This document shows, piece after piece, positions 1 through 7,134 of a DNA stretch of 7,592 bases. The stretch is from an uncultured bacterium (GTDB taxonomy: Bacteria; Actinomycetota; Coriobacteriia; Coriobacteriales; Coriobacteriaceae). Both the position numbers and the translations under genes were made by a program. The notes below the pieces were generated by a model, which saw only the letters and a program-made list of their open reading frames with translations, ran no database searches and was not told the DNA's origin. Each line of letters begins with the position of its first letter. The first letter of the stretch is position 1. The stretch spans positions 1-7,592 of the forward strand of contig CATWBO010000054.1 of the NCBI GenBank assembly GCA_958349055.1. Reading direction: 5' to 3'.

Positions 1-750
1 AATGCGAATGCCGTGAATAGCGCAGAACGTGGTGAACTGAATGTCCTCGGTCAGCGTGTGGAACTGCCAGCCGTGCATACCCTCAATAACACTCGCGGAG
101 ATGAGGTAGCCCGAGCCCGAGACGGCACAAGACGTCTTGCAGATGTTGCGCGCGTTGTTGAGGAAGCGTGCCTCGCGCAGATACCAGGTGGCATTAGCCG
201 CCGAGATCCACGAGCTGCCGAAGTTCTTGGAGTTACGATAGCTCGTGACCACATGGAAGCCCTGGTCAAAGGCATCGTTCATCTTGGAGACGTAATCGCG
301 GGAAATAACGTTGTCGGCGTCAAAGATGAAATAGCCCTCAAAAGTATCGGGATACTCGTTGAGAATGCGATCAAAACCAAAGTCCATGACCCAGCTCTTG
401 CCCTTACGGGCCAGGTCGTTACGCTCATAGACGACGGCGCCCGCCTCGCGCGCGAGCTGCGCCGTGTTGTCGGTGCAGGCATCGGCGACCACGAAGACCT
501 CGATGAGCTCGGACGGATAGTCCTGCTCTTTGATGGAGCGCACAAGATTGGCAATTACCGCCTCCTCGTTATGCGCCGCAATGAAGAAGGCATAGCGATG
601 GAGCTTCTTAGCCTTGGGAGGAGCGACCTCACCGCGCAGGGCGCCAATGACAAAGAAGACCACCTGGTAAAGAAAGCAGACCGTAAGCAGCGTAACCACA
701 ATCTGGTTGAAGATCACGATGGGTGTGTTGGTTTGTAAAAAGGCGAGCAT
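1..750 (-). CDS. Family 2 glycosyltransferase, membrane-anchored (partial, C-terminus outside window)
   Basis: The reading frame is open from an ATG at 750 to the window edge, giving 250 residues with no stop. Residues about 10-38 form a hydrophobic N-terminal membrane segment. A GT-A/GT2 fold follows: IAAHNEE at 57-63, VVADACTDNT at 87-96, the nucleotide-sugar/metal DxD motif as DADN at 144-147, and TED at 234-236 where the family has its catalytic-base region. By family knowledge such proteins move a sugar from a nucleotide sugar onto a cell-surface or exopolysaccharide acceptor at the membrane; the sugar cannot be read here. The QxxRW-type motif and any C-terminal membrane helices would lie beyond the edge. 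GGGAG sits about 6 bases before the ATG. The gene lies 82 bases downstream of rluD on the same strand and may have its own weak promoter. Much resembles the cellulose-synthase-like/EpsO group, but that is a guess at subfamily. Confidence 0.88.
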   Translation of the reverse strand, partial: MLAFLQTNTPIVIFNQIVVTLLTVCFLYQVVFFVIGALRGEVAPPKAKKLHRYAFFIAAHNEEAVIANLVRSIKEQDYPSELIEVFVVADACTDNTAQLAREAGAVVYERNDLARKGKSWVMDFGFDRILNEYPDTFEGYFIFDADNVISRDYVSKMNDAFDQGFHVVTSYRNSKNFGSSWISAANATWYLREARFLNNARNICKTSCAVSGSGYLISASVIEGMHGWQFHTLTEDIQFTTFCAIHGIRI

Positions 751-784
751 GCAGGCTCCCGAGAACGCGTTACGTAAACAATCG

Positions 785-814
785 TATATCTTACCGCAGG
801 CTAACCGAGTTCAA
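785..814 (-). promoter_or_regulatory. Weak candidate promoter for the glycosyltransferase gene
   Basis: In the 82-base gap after rluD the minus strand carries TTGAAC (814-809), a fair -35 box. It is followed by TAAGAT (793-788, 15-base spacer) or GATATA (790-785, 18-base spacer). Neither spacing with its -10 is ideal, so read-through from rluD is equally possible. No terminator hairpin with a T-run is seen between rluD and this point. Confidence 0.25.
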
Positions 815-832
815 GAAACCACCTAATACTGG

Positions 833-1846
833 CTAGACTTCGAGCAGACCGAGCTGCGGAACGATTTCGTCGCCGGCAGCGGTGCGGCCAAGCGAACGCG
901 TGGCCAGGTCGTCAAGAACCGCAGCGAGATCCCACGGCAGCTCGTCGCGGCACTCAATGCGCTCCCCCGTCACGGGATGGTCGAATGCGACGCGCCAGGA
1001 ATGAAGGAATTGCCTGGTCAGACCCTGATCGGCGCGTGCATCGCACTTGCCATAGAGCGGATCGCCCACGCAGGCGTGATTGATATGGCGCATATGCACG
1101 CGAATCTGGTGCGTGCGGCCGGTAAACAGATGGCACTCGACGAGCGTATAGCCATCGTCAAAGCGGGTGGAATCGAAACGCTCGAGAACCTTGAAGGTCG
1201 TGATGGCCTGGCGCGCGAAAGGATCATCGGAAACCGCCATCTTAACGCGGTCACGCGTGGACCGGGCTATACCGGTGTTGATGGTGCCCTCATCCATAGC
1301 GATGTGCCCGTGAACGAGCGTAATGTAGCGACGGTCGAGCGTTCGCGTGCGGATAAGGTTTTGGAGCGCACGCTGGGTGTCATCGTCCTTAGCGGCGAGC
1401 ATGAGGCCAGAGGTATCGCGATCCAGGCGATGCACGATGCCGGGACGGTCCTCGCCCTGCACGGTGCCCAGATGGTCGATGCCACAGTGATAGACCAAGG
1501 CGTTCGCAAGGGTGCCGCTCTCGTGGCCATGAGCGGGATGGCACACCAGACCGCGCTGCTTGGAGAGCACGATGAGGTAGTCGTCCTCGTAGCGGATATC
1601 GAGGGGAATGGCCTCGGGAATCACGTCAGTTGGATCGTGCGGCTCGGGAAGATCGACCGAAATACGATCGCCGGCACGCACGGCGTACTTTTTGGACAGG
1701 CAGGTCTCGCCATTGATAGCAACGGCACCGCCCTCGATCAGATGCGCGCAGGCAGAGCGCGTGGGGCAGCCGTCATTGGCGCCCAGATAGGCGTCAAGAC
1801 GCTGACCAGCGGTATCGTCGGCAACAAGAATATGGATGTCGGCCAT
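833..1846 (-). CDS. rluD: RluA/RluD-family pseudouridine synthase
   Basis: The 337-residue protein has an N-terminal S4 RNA-binding domain (about 15-70) and an RluA-type catalytic domain. The catalytic motif HRLDRDTSGL is at 139-148, with the nucleophilic aspartate at D142. GRTHQIRVH at 243-251 is the conserved C-terminal motif, and PLYG at 263-266 is typical. Enzymes of this family isomerise uridines in RNA; RluD acts on 23S rRNA helix 69. The symbol follows the usual bacterial annotation of the S4-containing single copy downstream of lspA; the exact target uridines are not readable. The ATG overlaps the lspA stop by one base (TAATG). AAAGGA at 1862-1857 lies inside the end of lspA, about 10 bases before the start, so translation is probably coupled. 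Length is normal for the family. Confidence 0.93.
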   Translation of the reverse strand: MADIHILVADDTAGQRLDAYLGANDGCPTRSACAHLIEGGAVAINGETCLSKKYAVRAGDRISVDLPEPHDPTDVIPEAIPLDIRYEDDYLIVLSKQRGLVCHPAHGHESGTLANALVYHCGIDHLGTVQGEDRPGIVHRLDRDTSGLMLAAKDDDTQRALQNLIRTRTLDRRYITLVHGHIAMDEGTINTGIARSTRDRVKMAVSDDPFARQAITTFKVLERFDSTRFDDGYTLVECHLFTGRTHQIRVHMRHINHACVGDPLYGKCDARADQGLTRQFLHSWRVAFDHPVTGERIECRDELPWDLAAVLDDLATRSLGRTAAGDEIVPQLGLLEV

Positions 1847-2445
1847 TAGCGCTCGTTCCTTTCGCGAATCTTGCGGGCACGCTCCCCACGCTGTTTAGCC
1901 TTGCGCTTGGCGCGGGCCTCGTCACGGGCGTTGAGCTCGGCGGTCGCATCGACTTCGCGGGCCGCAGGGCTCAAGAACATGTAGCCGATAAGGGCGAGCA
2001 CGACACCCACGGTAATGCCGATATCGGCCACATTGAAGACGGGAAAGTCGATGAAGGTGGTGGCAATAAAATCGGTCACGAAGCCAAAGGCCAGACGGTC
2101 GATAGCGTTGCCGATAGCACCGCCGGCAACCATCGCCATGCCCACAACCTCCAGGTGGGCAAGCTGAGGTGCGCGAACGAGATACACGGCAATGGCGATA
2201 ATGACCGCCAGCGCCAGCACGGCAAATGCAATGCCATGCCCCTCGCCCATGCTAAAGGCAGCGCCAATATTGCGCACAAACAGGAAGTCGATCACGCCGG
2301 GGATAACAGTCACATGCAGAGCATCGCCCACGGCACGAACCGCAAGCTTGGTCAGCTGGTCAACAAGCAACACAACCAGCGCCACCCCACCAGCAATACC
2401 CAACCGCCAACGCAAAGGCGGCGTCATATCCCCAGTACGACCCAA
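1846..2445 (-). CDS. lspA: Lipoprotein signal peptidase (signal peptidase II)
   Basis: LspA is the membrane aspartyl protease that removes the signal peptide from diacylglyceryl-modified prolipoproteins at the lipobox cysteine. The 199-residue protein shows four hydrophobic segments (about 16-37, 71-90, 100-115, 142-160). The family blocks are present: VDQLTK at 28-33, RNIGAAFS at 58-65, GGAIGNAIDR at 108-117, TDFI at 124-127 and FNVAD at 137-141. The catalytic pair should be D125 and D141, by analogy with D124/D143 of the Pseudomonas enzyme. After residue 160 there is a charged tail of about 40 residues rich in Arg, Lys and Glu, longer than in the minimal enzyme and probably cytoplasmic. The start chosen is TTG at 2445, because AGGGG lies 6 bases before it; an ATG six codons in (2427) has GGGG only 2 bases away and is the alternative. 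The last base of its stop codon is the first base of rluD. Confidence 0.95.
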   Translation of the reverse strand: MGRTGDMTPPLRWRLGIAGGVALVVLLVDQLTKLAVRAVGDALHVTVIPGVIDFLFVRNIGAAFSMGEGHGIAFAVLALAVIIAIAVYLVRAPQLAHLEVVGMAMVAGGAIGNAIDRLAFGFVTDFIATTFIDFPVFNVADIGITVGVVLALIGYMFLSPAAREVDATAELNARDEARAKRKAKQRGERARKIRERNER

Positions 2446-2456
2446 ATCAATCCCCT
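2443..2456 (-). promoter_or_regulatory. Ribosome binding site favouring a TTG start for lspA
   Basis: The minus strand reads AGGGGATTGAT and then TTG. The 6-base gap between the G-run and TTG is near ideal. The in-frame ATG at 2427 also follows a GGGG, but only 2 bases away, which is too close. This supports the TTG start without proving it. Confidence 0.5.
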
Positions 2457-2752
2457 ACCCTCAAGAACTCGAGTTACGTTTAATGCAACACATTATCCTA
2501 CCGTGCAAACGATAGAAATGAATCCGATGTCGTCGCTCAACAACGAAAACCCGCCAGAAATAACAACTCTTCGCACCAACAAAGGAAACGCCGCTCATTT
2601 GGCCACAACAGCGAAAACGCCCCTAAGCGAGCAAGGTGACGTGAAAGAGGAGGGAAGCGTACTTTGGTACGCGACCGACGATTGAACGTCAGATTGCCGC
2701 TTAGGGGCGTTTGCAGCGTCGGTAGGTTTCGGCGTTCTACGAACGCCGAAAC
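2446..2752. other. Gene-free gap between ileS and lspA
   Basis: No frame here has a start, a ribosome site and family-like sequence. The ileS-proximal half (2615-2756) is occupied by two inverted-repeat structures listed separately. The lspA-proximal half (2446-2614) is visibly richer in A and T than its neighbours. On the minus strand it holds GATAAT (2497-2492), a fair -10 box, but no good -35 stands 16-18 bases before it. A promoter for lspA-rluD in this gap is plausible but unproven. Confidence 0.6.
2615..2712. repeat. 98-base element bounded by perfect 15-bp inverted repeats
   Basis: AAACGCCCCTAAGCG at 2615-2629 is the exact reverse complement of 2698-2712. Nested inside are GACGT (2638-2642) pairing with ACGTC (2686-2690), and GCGTAC (2657-2662) pairing with GTACGC (2667-2672) around a TTTG loop. 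The whole can fold as one long branched hairpin in either RNA strand. On the minus strand, the strand of the flanking genes, the outer stem is followed by TTTTCGC, a weak terminator-like tail. It could be a dispersed intergenic repeat of REP/MITE type, a structured RNA, or a large terminator or processing site between ileS and lspA. I do not recognise it as a named family. Confidence 0.6.
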
Positions 2753-2756
2753 CTAC
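2721..2756 (-). terminator. Perfect 16-bp hairpin overlapping the ileS stop codon (terminator-like, no T-run)
   Basis: Positions 2722-2737 and 2741-2756 are exact reverse complements with a 3-base loop (TAC). The minus-strand stop codon TAG of ileS (2755-2753) lies inside one arm. The stem is GC-balanced and very stable, but it is followed on the minus strand by GACGCTGC with no T-run, and it lacks a T-run on the plus strand too. It is therefore not a standard intrinsic terminator. It may protect the ileS mRNA 3' end, pause polymerase, or be one half of a repeat with the neighbouring element. Confidence 0.45.
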
Positions 2757-5554
2757 AGCGCCTCGGCGCAGCGTTTACAGATATGCGCGTGGCCGTTGTA
2801 CTCGCCGACGGTGGTGCGGTAGTTCCAGCAACGGTCGCAGCACTCGCCCTCGGCAGCCTCGATGACGACGGAAAGCTCCTCGCCCTGGGTGAGCTCAACA
2901 GCGGAAACGATGTAGAACTCGGCCAGGTCGACGGCCTTGTCGCCGGTCAGCAGCGCGTACATCTCGGCGGGGACGACCGCCCTGACACGGACCTGCTGGC
3001 TCTTAGTGAAGGTGCCGGCAGAACGGGCATCCTCAAGGGCCTTGGTCACGGCGCTACGGAGCTCGAGCGAAGCCTCGAGCACGCCCTCGAACTCATTGGC
3101 CTCGTCGACCGTGATGGGCGACTTGTACCAATCGAGCAGCGCTGCGTACTTCTGATGATCGACGCAGCCGGCGGGCGCATAGGCCATGGCCTCGTCGACG
3201 GTGTAGGACAAGATCGGCTGCAGGTCGCGCATGAGCATCGAGAAGAGCTCGGCCAGCACGGTCTGGGCGCTGCGACGCTCGAGCGAGCCGGGCTTGTCGC
3301 AGTACAGACGGTCCTTCAGGGCGTCGAGGTACACGTTGGAGAGCTCGGTGACCACGAAGTCGTAGAGCGCACGGTAGGCGCGCGGGAACTCGTAGCTGGC
3401 GTAGGCGTCGTCGACCTCGGCCTGGACCTGGGTCAGGCGGGCAACCATGAGCTTGTCGAGCGGCAGCAGGTCAGCAAAGGCGACGCCGTCGGTCTCGGGC
3501 TCAAACTGCCCCTCGAGCTCGGAGAGCAGGAAGCGCAGCGTGTTGCGAAAACGACGGTAGGCATCGGAAGTACGAGCGAGAATCTCGTGGTCGATGGACA
3601 CGTCGGAGCTGGTGTCGACGGAGGCAACCCACAGGCGGATGATGTCGGCGCCCATCTCGTCGCAGACCTTGTTAGGGTCGATGACGTTGCCGAGCGACTT
3701 GGACATCTTGCGGCCCTGGCCATCGAGGGTGAAGCCCTGCGAGACGACCGCCTTGTACGGAGCGTGGCCGTTGGCGCCCACCGAGGTGAGCAGCGAGCTC
3801 TGGAACCAACCGCGGTGCTGGTCGGAGCCCTCGAGGTACACGTCCGCCGGATACTCCAGCTCGGGACGGTACTCGCAGACAGCCTTCCAAGACACGCCGG
3901 AGTCCCACCACACGTCGAGGATGTCCTTATCGGCCTTGAGGTGATGGCCGCCGCACTTGGGGCAGACGCAGGCCTCGCCCAGGTAGCTCTCGGGAGCATC
4001 GGTGAACCAGGCGTCGGAACCCTTCTCGTGGAAGAGCTTGATGACGGCGTCGAGCGTGGCGTCGTTCATGACCTTCTCGCCGCAGTCGGCGCAGGTGTAG
4101 CTGGGGATAGGCACGCCCCAGTTACGCTGGCGGCTGATGCACCAGTCGGGACGCTGCTCGACCATAGCGCCGATGCGGTTGGCGGCGTGGGCCGGATACC
4201 ACTTGACGTTCTCGCGGACCTCCTTGCCAGCCTGCTCGCGCAGACCGGTCTTGTCCATCGAGACAAACCACTGATCGGTAGCTCGGAAGAGCACCGGGTG
4301 CTTGCAGCGCCAGCAGTGCGGATAGCTGTGCGTGATCTTCTTCTCAAGGACCAGGGTTCCGCGCTTGCGCAGGAACTCGATGATGTGCGGGTTGGCCTCG
4401 TCGGTATCCATACCGCTGAAGGGGCCGCCGGTGCCAAACTCCTCGCCGGTGTAGAACTTGCCGTCGTCATCGACCGGCATGCAGATGTCGGTGATGCCCT
4501 CCTTGAGGCAGGCGAAGTAGTCGTCGACGCCGTGACCGGGCGAGTTGTGGACGATACCGGTACCGTCATCGACACCGACGTAATCGGCCAGCAGCGCCAC
4601 GCCCTCAACGCCGTCAAAGATCGGCTGCTTGTAGTGGATGTGGTGGAAGGTCTCGGCGGGAACCACGTAAGGCTTGCCGTCGACCATGACCGGGGCGTAC
4701 TCCCAGCCAAACTCCTCGCAGCACTTGGGAGCCAGGTCCTCGAGCATGACCTCGGCGCGGCCGTCGTGCTCAACGGCGACATAGGCGGCGCCGGGCTTGA
4801 GGGAAACGGCCTGGTCGGAGGGGATGGTCCACGGGGTAGTCGTCCAGATGATGAAGTCGACCGGGCCGTCGAAGTTCTCGAGGCCGGCGGGCTTGGAGGT
4901 CATCTCAAAGCGAACGAAGATGGAAGGGCTCGTCTCGTCGGAGTACTCGATCTCGGCCTCGGCGAGCGCGGTGTGACAGTGCTTGCACCAGTGAACCGGC
5001 TTGTGGCCGCGATAGATCATGCCCTTATCGAACATGGCCTTGAAGACCTCGATGTCGGCGGCGTCATGCTGGTGATAGAGCGTCAGGTAGGGATTGTCCC
5101 AGTCGCCGAGCACGCCCAGGCGACGGAAGCCGGCCTTCTGCAGCTCGATGTTCTCGACAGCGAACTCGTTGCAGAGCTCACGGATCTTGGCCGTGGGGGT
5201 CTGGTTGAACTTCTCGGTTCCGAGCTTCTCCTCGACCTTGTGCTCGATCGGCTGGCCGTGGCAGTCCCAACCGGGAACATAGGGAACCTCATAGCCCTGC
5301 ATCATCCAGTAACGGTTGATCATGTCCTTGGAGATCTTGTTCATGGCATGGCCGATGTGGATCGGGCCGTTGGCGTACGGAGGGCCGTCGTGCAGCACGA
5401 ACTTCTTGTGACCCTCGTTCTTCTTCAGAACCTGCTCGTAGACCTTGTTGTCCTGCCAGTCCTTGAGTCGCTTGGGCTCGGACTTGGAAAGACCGGCACG
5501 CATGGGAAAACCGGTCTTGGGCAGATTCATCGTCTGCTTGTACTCGTTTGCCAC
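2753..5554 (-). CDS. ileS: Isoleucyl-tRNA synthetase
   Basis: IleRS is the cytoplasmic class I synthetase that charges tRNA-Ile with isoleucine and hydrolyses mischarged valine. From the GTG at 5554 the protein is 933 residues, normal for the bacterial type. Visible blocks, in order: the ATP-binding HIGH at 66-69 (within GPIHIGHA); the CP1 editing domain from about 190 to 400, with WTTTPWT at 237-243 and GTGIVHNSPGHGVDD at 331-345; KMSKS at 616-620; a helical anticodon-binding region; and a C-terminal zinc knuckle with cysteine pairs C906/C909 and C926/C929. GTG was chosen because AAAGGGG lies 4 bases before it and the protein then starts MANEYKQT. The frame stays open to 5659, but that extension runs through the leader terminator. 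Expression is controlled by the T-box upstream. The stop codon lies in a perfect hairpin. Confidence 0.98.
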   Translation of the reverse strand: MANEYKQTMNLPKTGFPMRAGLSKSEPKRLKDWQDNKVYEQVLKKNEGHKKFVLHDGPPYANGPIHIGHAMNKISKDMINRYWMMQGYEVPYVPGWDCHGQPIEHKVEEKLGTEKFNQTPTAKIRELCNEFAVENIELQKAGFRRLGVLGDWDNPYLTLYHQHDAADIEVFKAMFDKGMIYRGHKPVHWCKHCHTALAEAEIEYSDETSPSIFVRFEMTSKPAGLENFDGPVDFIIWTTTPWTIPSDQAVSLKPGAAYVAVEHDGRAEVMLEDLAPKCCEEFGWEYAPVMVDGKPYVVPAETFHHIHYKQPIFDGVEGVALLADYVGVDDGTGIVHNSPGHGVDDYFACLKEGITDICMPVDDDGKFYTGEEFGTGGPFSGMDTDEANPHIIEFLRKRGTLVLEKKITHSYPHCWRCKHPVLFRATDQWFVSMDKTGLREQAGKEVRENVKWYPAHAANRIGAMVEQRPDWCISRQRNWGVPIPSYTCADCGEKVMNDATLDAVIKLFHEKGSDAWFTDAPESYLGEACVCPKCGGHHLKADKDILDVWWDSGVSWKAVCEYRPELEYPADVYLEGSDQHRGWFQSSLLTSVGANGHAPYKAVVSQGFTLDGQGRKMSKSLGNVIDPNKVCDEMGADIIRLWVASVDTSSDVSIDHEILARTSDAYRRFRNTLRFLLSELEGQFEPETDGVAFADLLPLDKLMVARLTQVQAEVDDAYASYEFPRAYRALYDFVVTELSNVYLDALKDRLYCDKPGSLERRSAQTVLAELFSMLMRDLQPILSYTVDEAMAYAPAGCVDHQKYAALLDWYKSPITVDEANEFEGVLEASLELRSAVTKALEDARSAGTFTKSQQVRVRAVVPAEMYALLTGDKAVDLAEFYIVSAVELTQGEELSVVIEAAEGECCDRCWNYRTTVGEYNGHAHICKRCAEAL

Positions 5555-5565
5555 GGTACCCCTTT
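5552..5565 (-). promoter_or_regulatory. Ribosome binding site fixing the GTG start of ileS
   Basis: The minus strand reads AAAGGGG (5565-5559), then TACC, then GTG (5554-5552). It is the only well-placed purine-rich site near the start of the conserved protein. The in-frame ATG at 5659 has no such site and lies inside the riboswitch expression platform. Confidence 0.85.
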
Positions 5566-5597
5566 CATGTCGTGGGCGCGCACGCCCGTTGGGCACC

Positions 5598-5634
5598 AAA
5601 AAAGCGCCCGTCCCTACAAGCTGGGACGAAGCGC
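5598..5634 (-). terminator. Intrinsic terminator of the ileS T-box leader
   Basis: On the minus strand an 11-bp stem forms between GCGCTTCGTCCC (5634-5623) and GGGACGGGCGC (5614-5604), with one bulged T. It has an 8-base loop and is followed at once by six T residues (5603-5598). The 5' arm of this stem is also the 3' arm of the antiterminator, so the two folds exclude each other. Transcription should stop here when charged tRNA-Ile is plentiful. Confidence 0.9.
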
Positions 5635-5900
5635 CACAAAACGAGCTGTACGCCCGCAAAAGCTCTTCGCTTAACCACCCAGCTTAGATGCCCTCGCCCG
5701 CGTAATCGCGCGCTCGCATCCGTTACTCGGCTGGCCTGTATCGACGACCATCTCGGCGATGTCTACTAAGACGTGCCTGTACGGCGCGTCCGTTGGGACC
5801 GCAGCTCCGGGGTGATTTTCATCGGTCGCATGCACGGGTTCTCAGCGCCCCCCGCTCTCTGTAGCACGCGGACGGCCGACTACTCGTCCCCATCAACGCT
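5598..5900 (-). promoter_or_regulatory. T-box riboswitch controlling ileS (isoleucine, tRNA-Ile sensing)
   Basis: The leader RNA binds tRNA-Ile and reads whether it is charged. Stem I spans about 5898-5791: CGTT (5898-5895) and GGGAC (5890-5886) pair with GTCCCAACG (5799-5791). It contains GAGTA (5885-5881), the AGAGAG motif (5860-5855) and GCTGAGA (5846-5840). The specifier is ATC (5816-5814), an Ile codon, followed by A. A probable Stem III, GATGC...GCATC, lies just before the T-box. The antiterminator pairs AAGCTGGG (5685-5678) with CCCAGCTT (5625-5618), and GCGAAG (5670-5665) with CTTCGT (5631-5626). These flank the 7-base bulge TGGTTAA (5677-5671), whose TGGT pairs with the ACCA end of uncharged tRNA. 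Uncharged tRNA should favour this fold over the terminator and switch ileS on. Confidence 0.93.
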
Positions 5901-5926
5901 TATGCGCTGTATGGTAACACGGTCAA
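5899..5926 (-). promoter_or_regulatory. Candidate promoter of the ileS leader
   Basis: The minus strand has TTGACC (5926-5921), 5 of 6 matches to a -35 box, then a 16-base spacer and CATAAG (5904-5899). A start about 7 bases on would fall at the foot of Stem I. An alternative -10 is TACCAT (5916-5911), with no good -35. The position just before Stem I is where a promoter must lie; the exact boxes are uncertain. Confidence 0.4.
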
Positions 5927-6040
5927 CGCCGGCGAAAAACCCTCAACATCGGTTTCATACTTTAGAAATTTCTCACGGTCGCAAGCACTCACTTGGAGCA
6001 AAATACCTGAAAGCACTTTATCTAACGAAAGAAGGCTGCT

Positions 6041-7123
6041 ATGCGCACGATTGGAATGAGCGACTACACCGTCGGCGAGGACTGCTTTGACGAGCTGCCC
6101 GGCGCGCTGGCCGAGTACGGGGCGACCAAGGTCGCAATCATCGGTGGCAAACGAGCACTGGCCGCGGCACTTCCCGGTATCGAAGCGGCACTGGAGGGCA
6201 CCGACGTCGAGATTTTGGAGACGCGCGTCTACGGCACCAACAGCACGCGTGCCAATATCGCCAAAGTTGTGAACTCCCCCGCCTGCCAAGAGGCCGACGT
6301 GCTCATCGCATGCGGCGGCGGCAAGGCGCTCGACACCGTAAAGACAGCGGCCATCGAGCTCAAGAAGATCGTCTTTACAGTGCCGACGATCTGCTCCAAC
6401 TGCTCGGCCGCGACCGCCATTGCCGTTGTCTACAACGACGACGGCTCGCTCGAGGGCTATTCGTACCCCAACCGCCCCGCGCACATCTTCATCAACCCCA
6501 AGATCATTGCCGAGGCTCCGGCGGAGTACTTCTGGGCGGGCGTGGGCGATGCCCTGTCCAAGCAGCCCGAGGTCGAGTACGCCACGAGCGCCGGCAACCT
6601 GGAGCACACCGCCGGTCTTGGCCTGGCGCTCGCACACACCTGCTCCGAGCCGCTGTTTACCTATGGCGTGCAGGGTCTTGAGGACGTTCGCCAGAACCTG
6701 TCGACCGAGGCCGTCAAGCAGATCGCGCTCGATATCGTGGTCAACACGGGATACGTCTCCAACCTGACCAACCAAAACGATTACTACTACAACTCGAGCG
6801 TGGCGCATGCGTTCTACAACGCCACCTGCAGCATTCCGCGCGAGGGCACCTACCTGCATGGCGAGGTCGTGAGCCTGGGCGTGCTAGTGCTGTTTGCCTA
6901 CACGGGCGATACCGAGAACCTTGAGCGCTACGCAGCCTTTAACAAGCAGATGGGCCTGCCCGTGACGCTTGAGCAGGTCGGGCTTTCCGAGTCCGATATC
7001 CCCGCCCTGTGCGAGTACGCGCACGCCACCAACGAGTGGAAGCAGGGAAACCCCGAGCCCTTCACCGACGAAAAGTTCGCCGCCGCCATCAAGGCTGCAA
7101 ACACCTACGGCCACACGCTCTAG
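6041..7123 (+). CDS. Iron-containing alcohol dehydrogenase, glycerol dehydrogenase-like
   Basis: This 360-residue protein belongs to the family III (iron/zinc) alcohol dehydrogenases, closest in layout to glycerol dehydrogenase GldA. These enzymes interconvert polyols or alcohols and their keto or aldehyde forms with NAD(P). The N-terminal nucleotide-binding domain includes VAIIGG (31-36), GGGKALDTVK (92-101) and VPTICSNCSAAT (114-125). The metal site should be D170 (in AGVGDAL), H256 (in SVAHAF) and H273 (in YLHGE), matching the Asp-His-His triad of GldA. The substrate is not readable; 1,2-diols or another small hydroxy compound are possible. The start ATG at 6041 follows GAAGG by 6 bases; ATG at 6056 is a weaker alternative. 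It is transcribed away from ileS and appears to be a single-gene unit closed by a terminator. AGAAATTTCT (5964-5973) is a small palindrome upstream. Confidence 0.93.
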   Translation: MRTIGMSDYTVGEDCFDELPGALAEYGATKVAIIGGKRALAAALPGIEAALEGTDVEILETRVYGTNSTRANIAKVVNSPACQEADVLIACGGGKALDTVKTAAIELKKIVFTVPTICSNCSAATAIAVVYNDDGSLEGYSYPNRPAHIFINPKIIAEAPAEYFWAGVGDALSKQPEVEYATSAGNLEHTAGLGLALAHTCSEPLFTYGVQGLEDVRQNLSTEAVKQIALDIVVNTGYVSNLTNQNDYYYNSSVAHAFYNATCSIPREGTYLHGEVVSLGVLVLFAYTGDTENLERYAAFNKQMGLPVTLEQVGLSESDIPALCEYAHATNEWKQGNPEPFTDEKFAAAIKAANTYGHTL

Positions 7124-7134
7124 CTCTAGGCCAA

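Noticed and set aside
13..738. 241-codon plus-strand frame at the left edge
   Set aside because: It lies opposite the glycosyltransferase, whose motifs (DADN, TED) and ribosome site make the minus strand the real one.
977..1849. 290-codon plus-strand frame across rluD
   Set aside because: It is antisense to rluD, with no recognisable domain.
2155..2685. 176-codon plus-strand frame from lspA into the gap
   Set aside because: It begins antisense to lspA and ends inside the inverted-repeat element. It has no ribosome site and its sequence is not protein-like.
5568..5590. GGGCG/CGCCC mini-hairpin between the ileS terminator and ribosome site, considered as a translational control stem
   Set aside because: The 5-bp stem (5574-5578 with 5583-5587) does not include the AAAGGGG site, so it gives no clear sequestration.
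2783..5674. 963-codon open frame on the plus strand across ileS
   Set aside because: It is antisense to ileS, which has every family motif. Long antisense frames are expected in high-GC coding DNA, and this one is a low-complexity mix of Val, Leu, Gly, Asp and Ala.
5900..6859. 319-codon minus-strand frame across the dehydrogenase
   Set aside because: It is antisense to a gene with a complete metal-binding triad, and it also overlaps the ileS promoter and leader.
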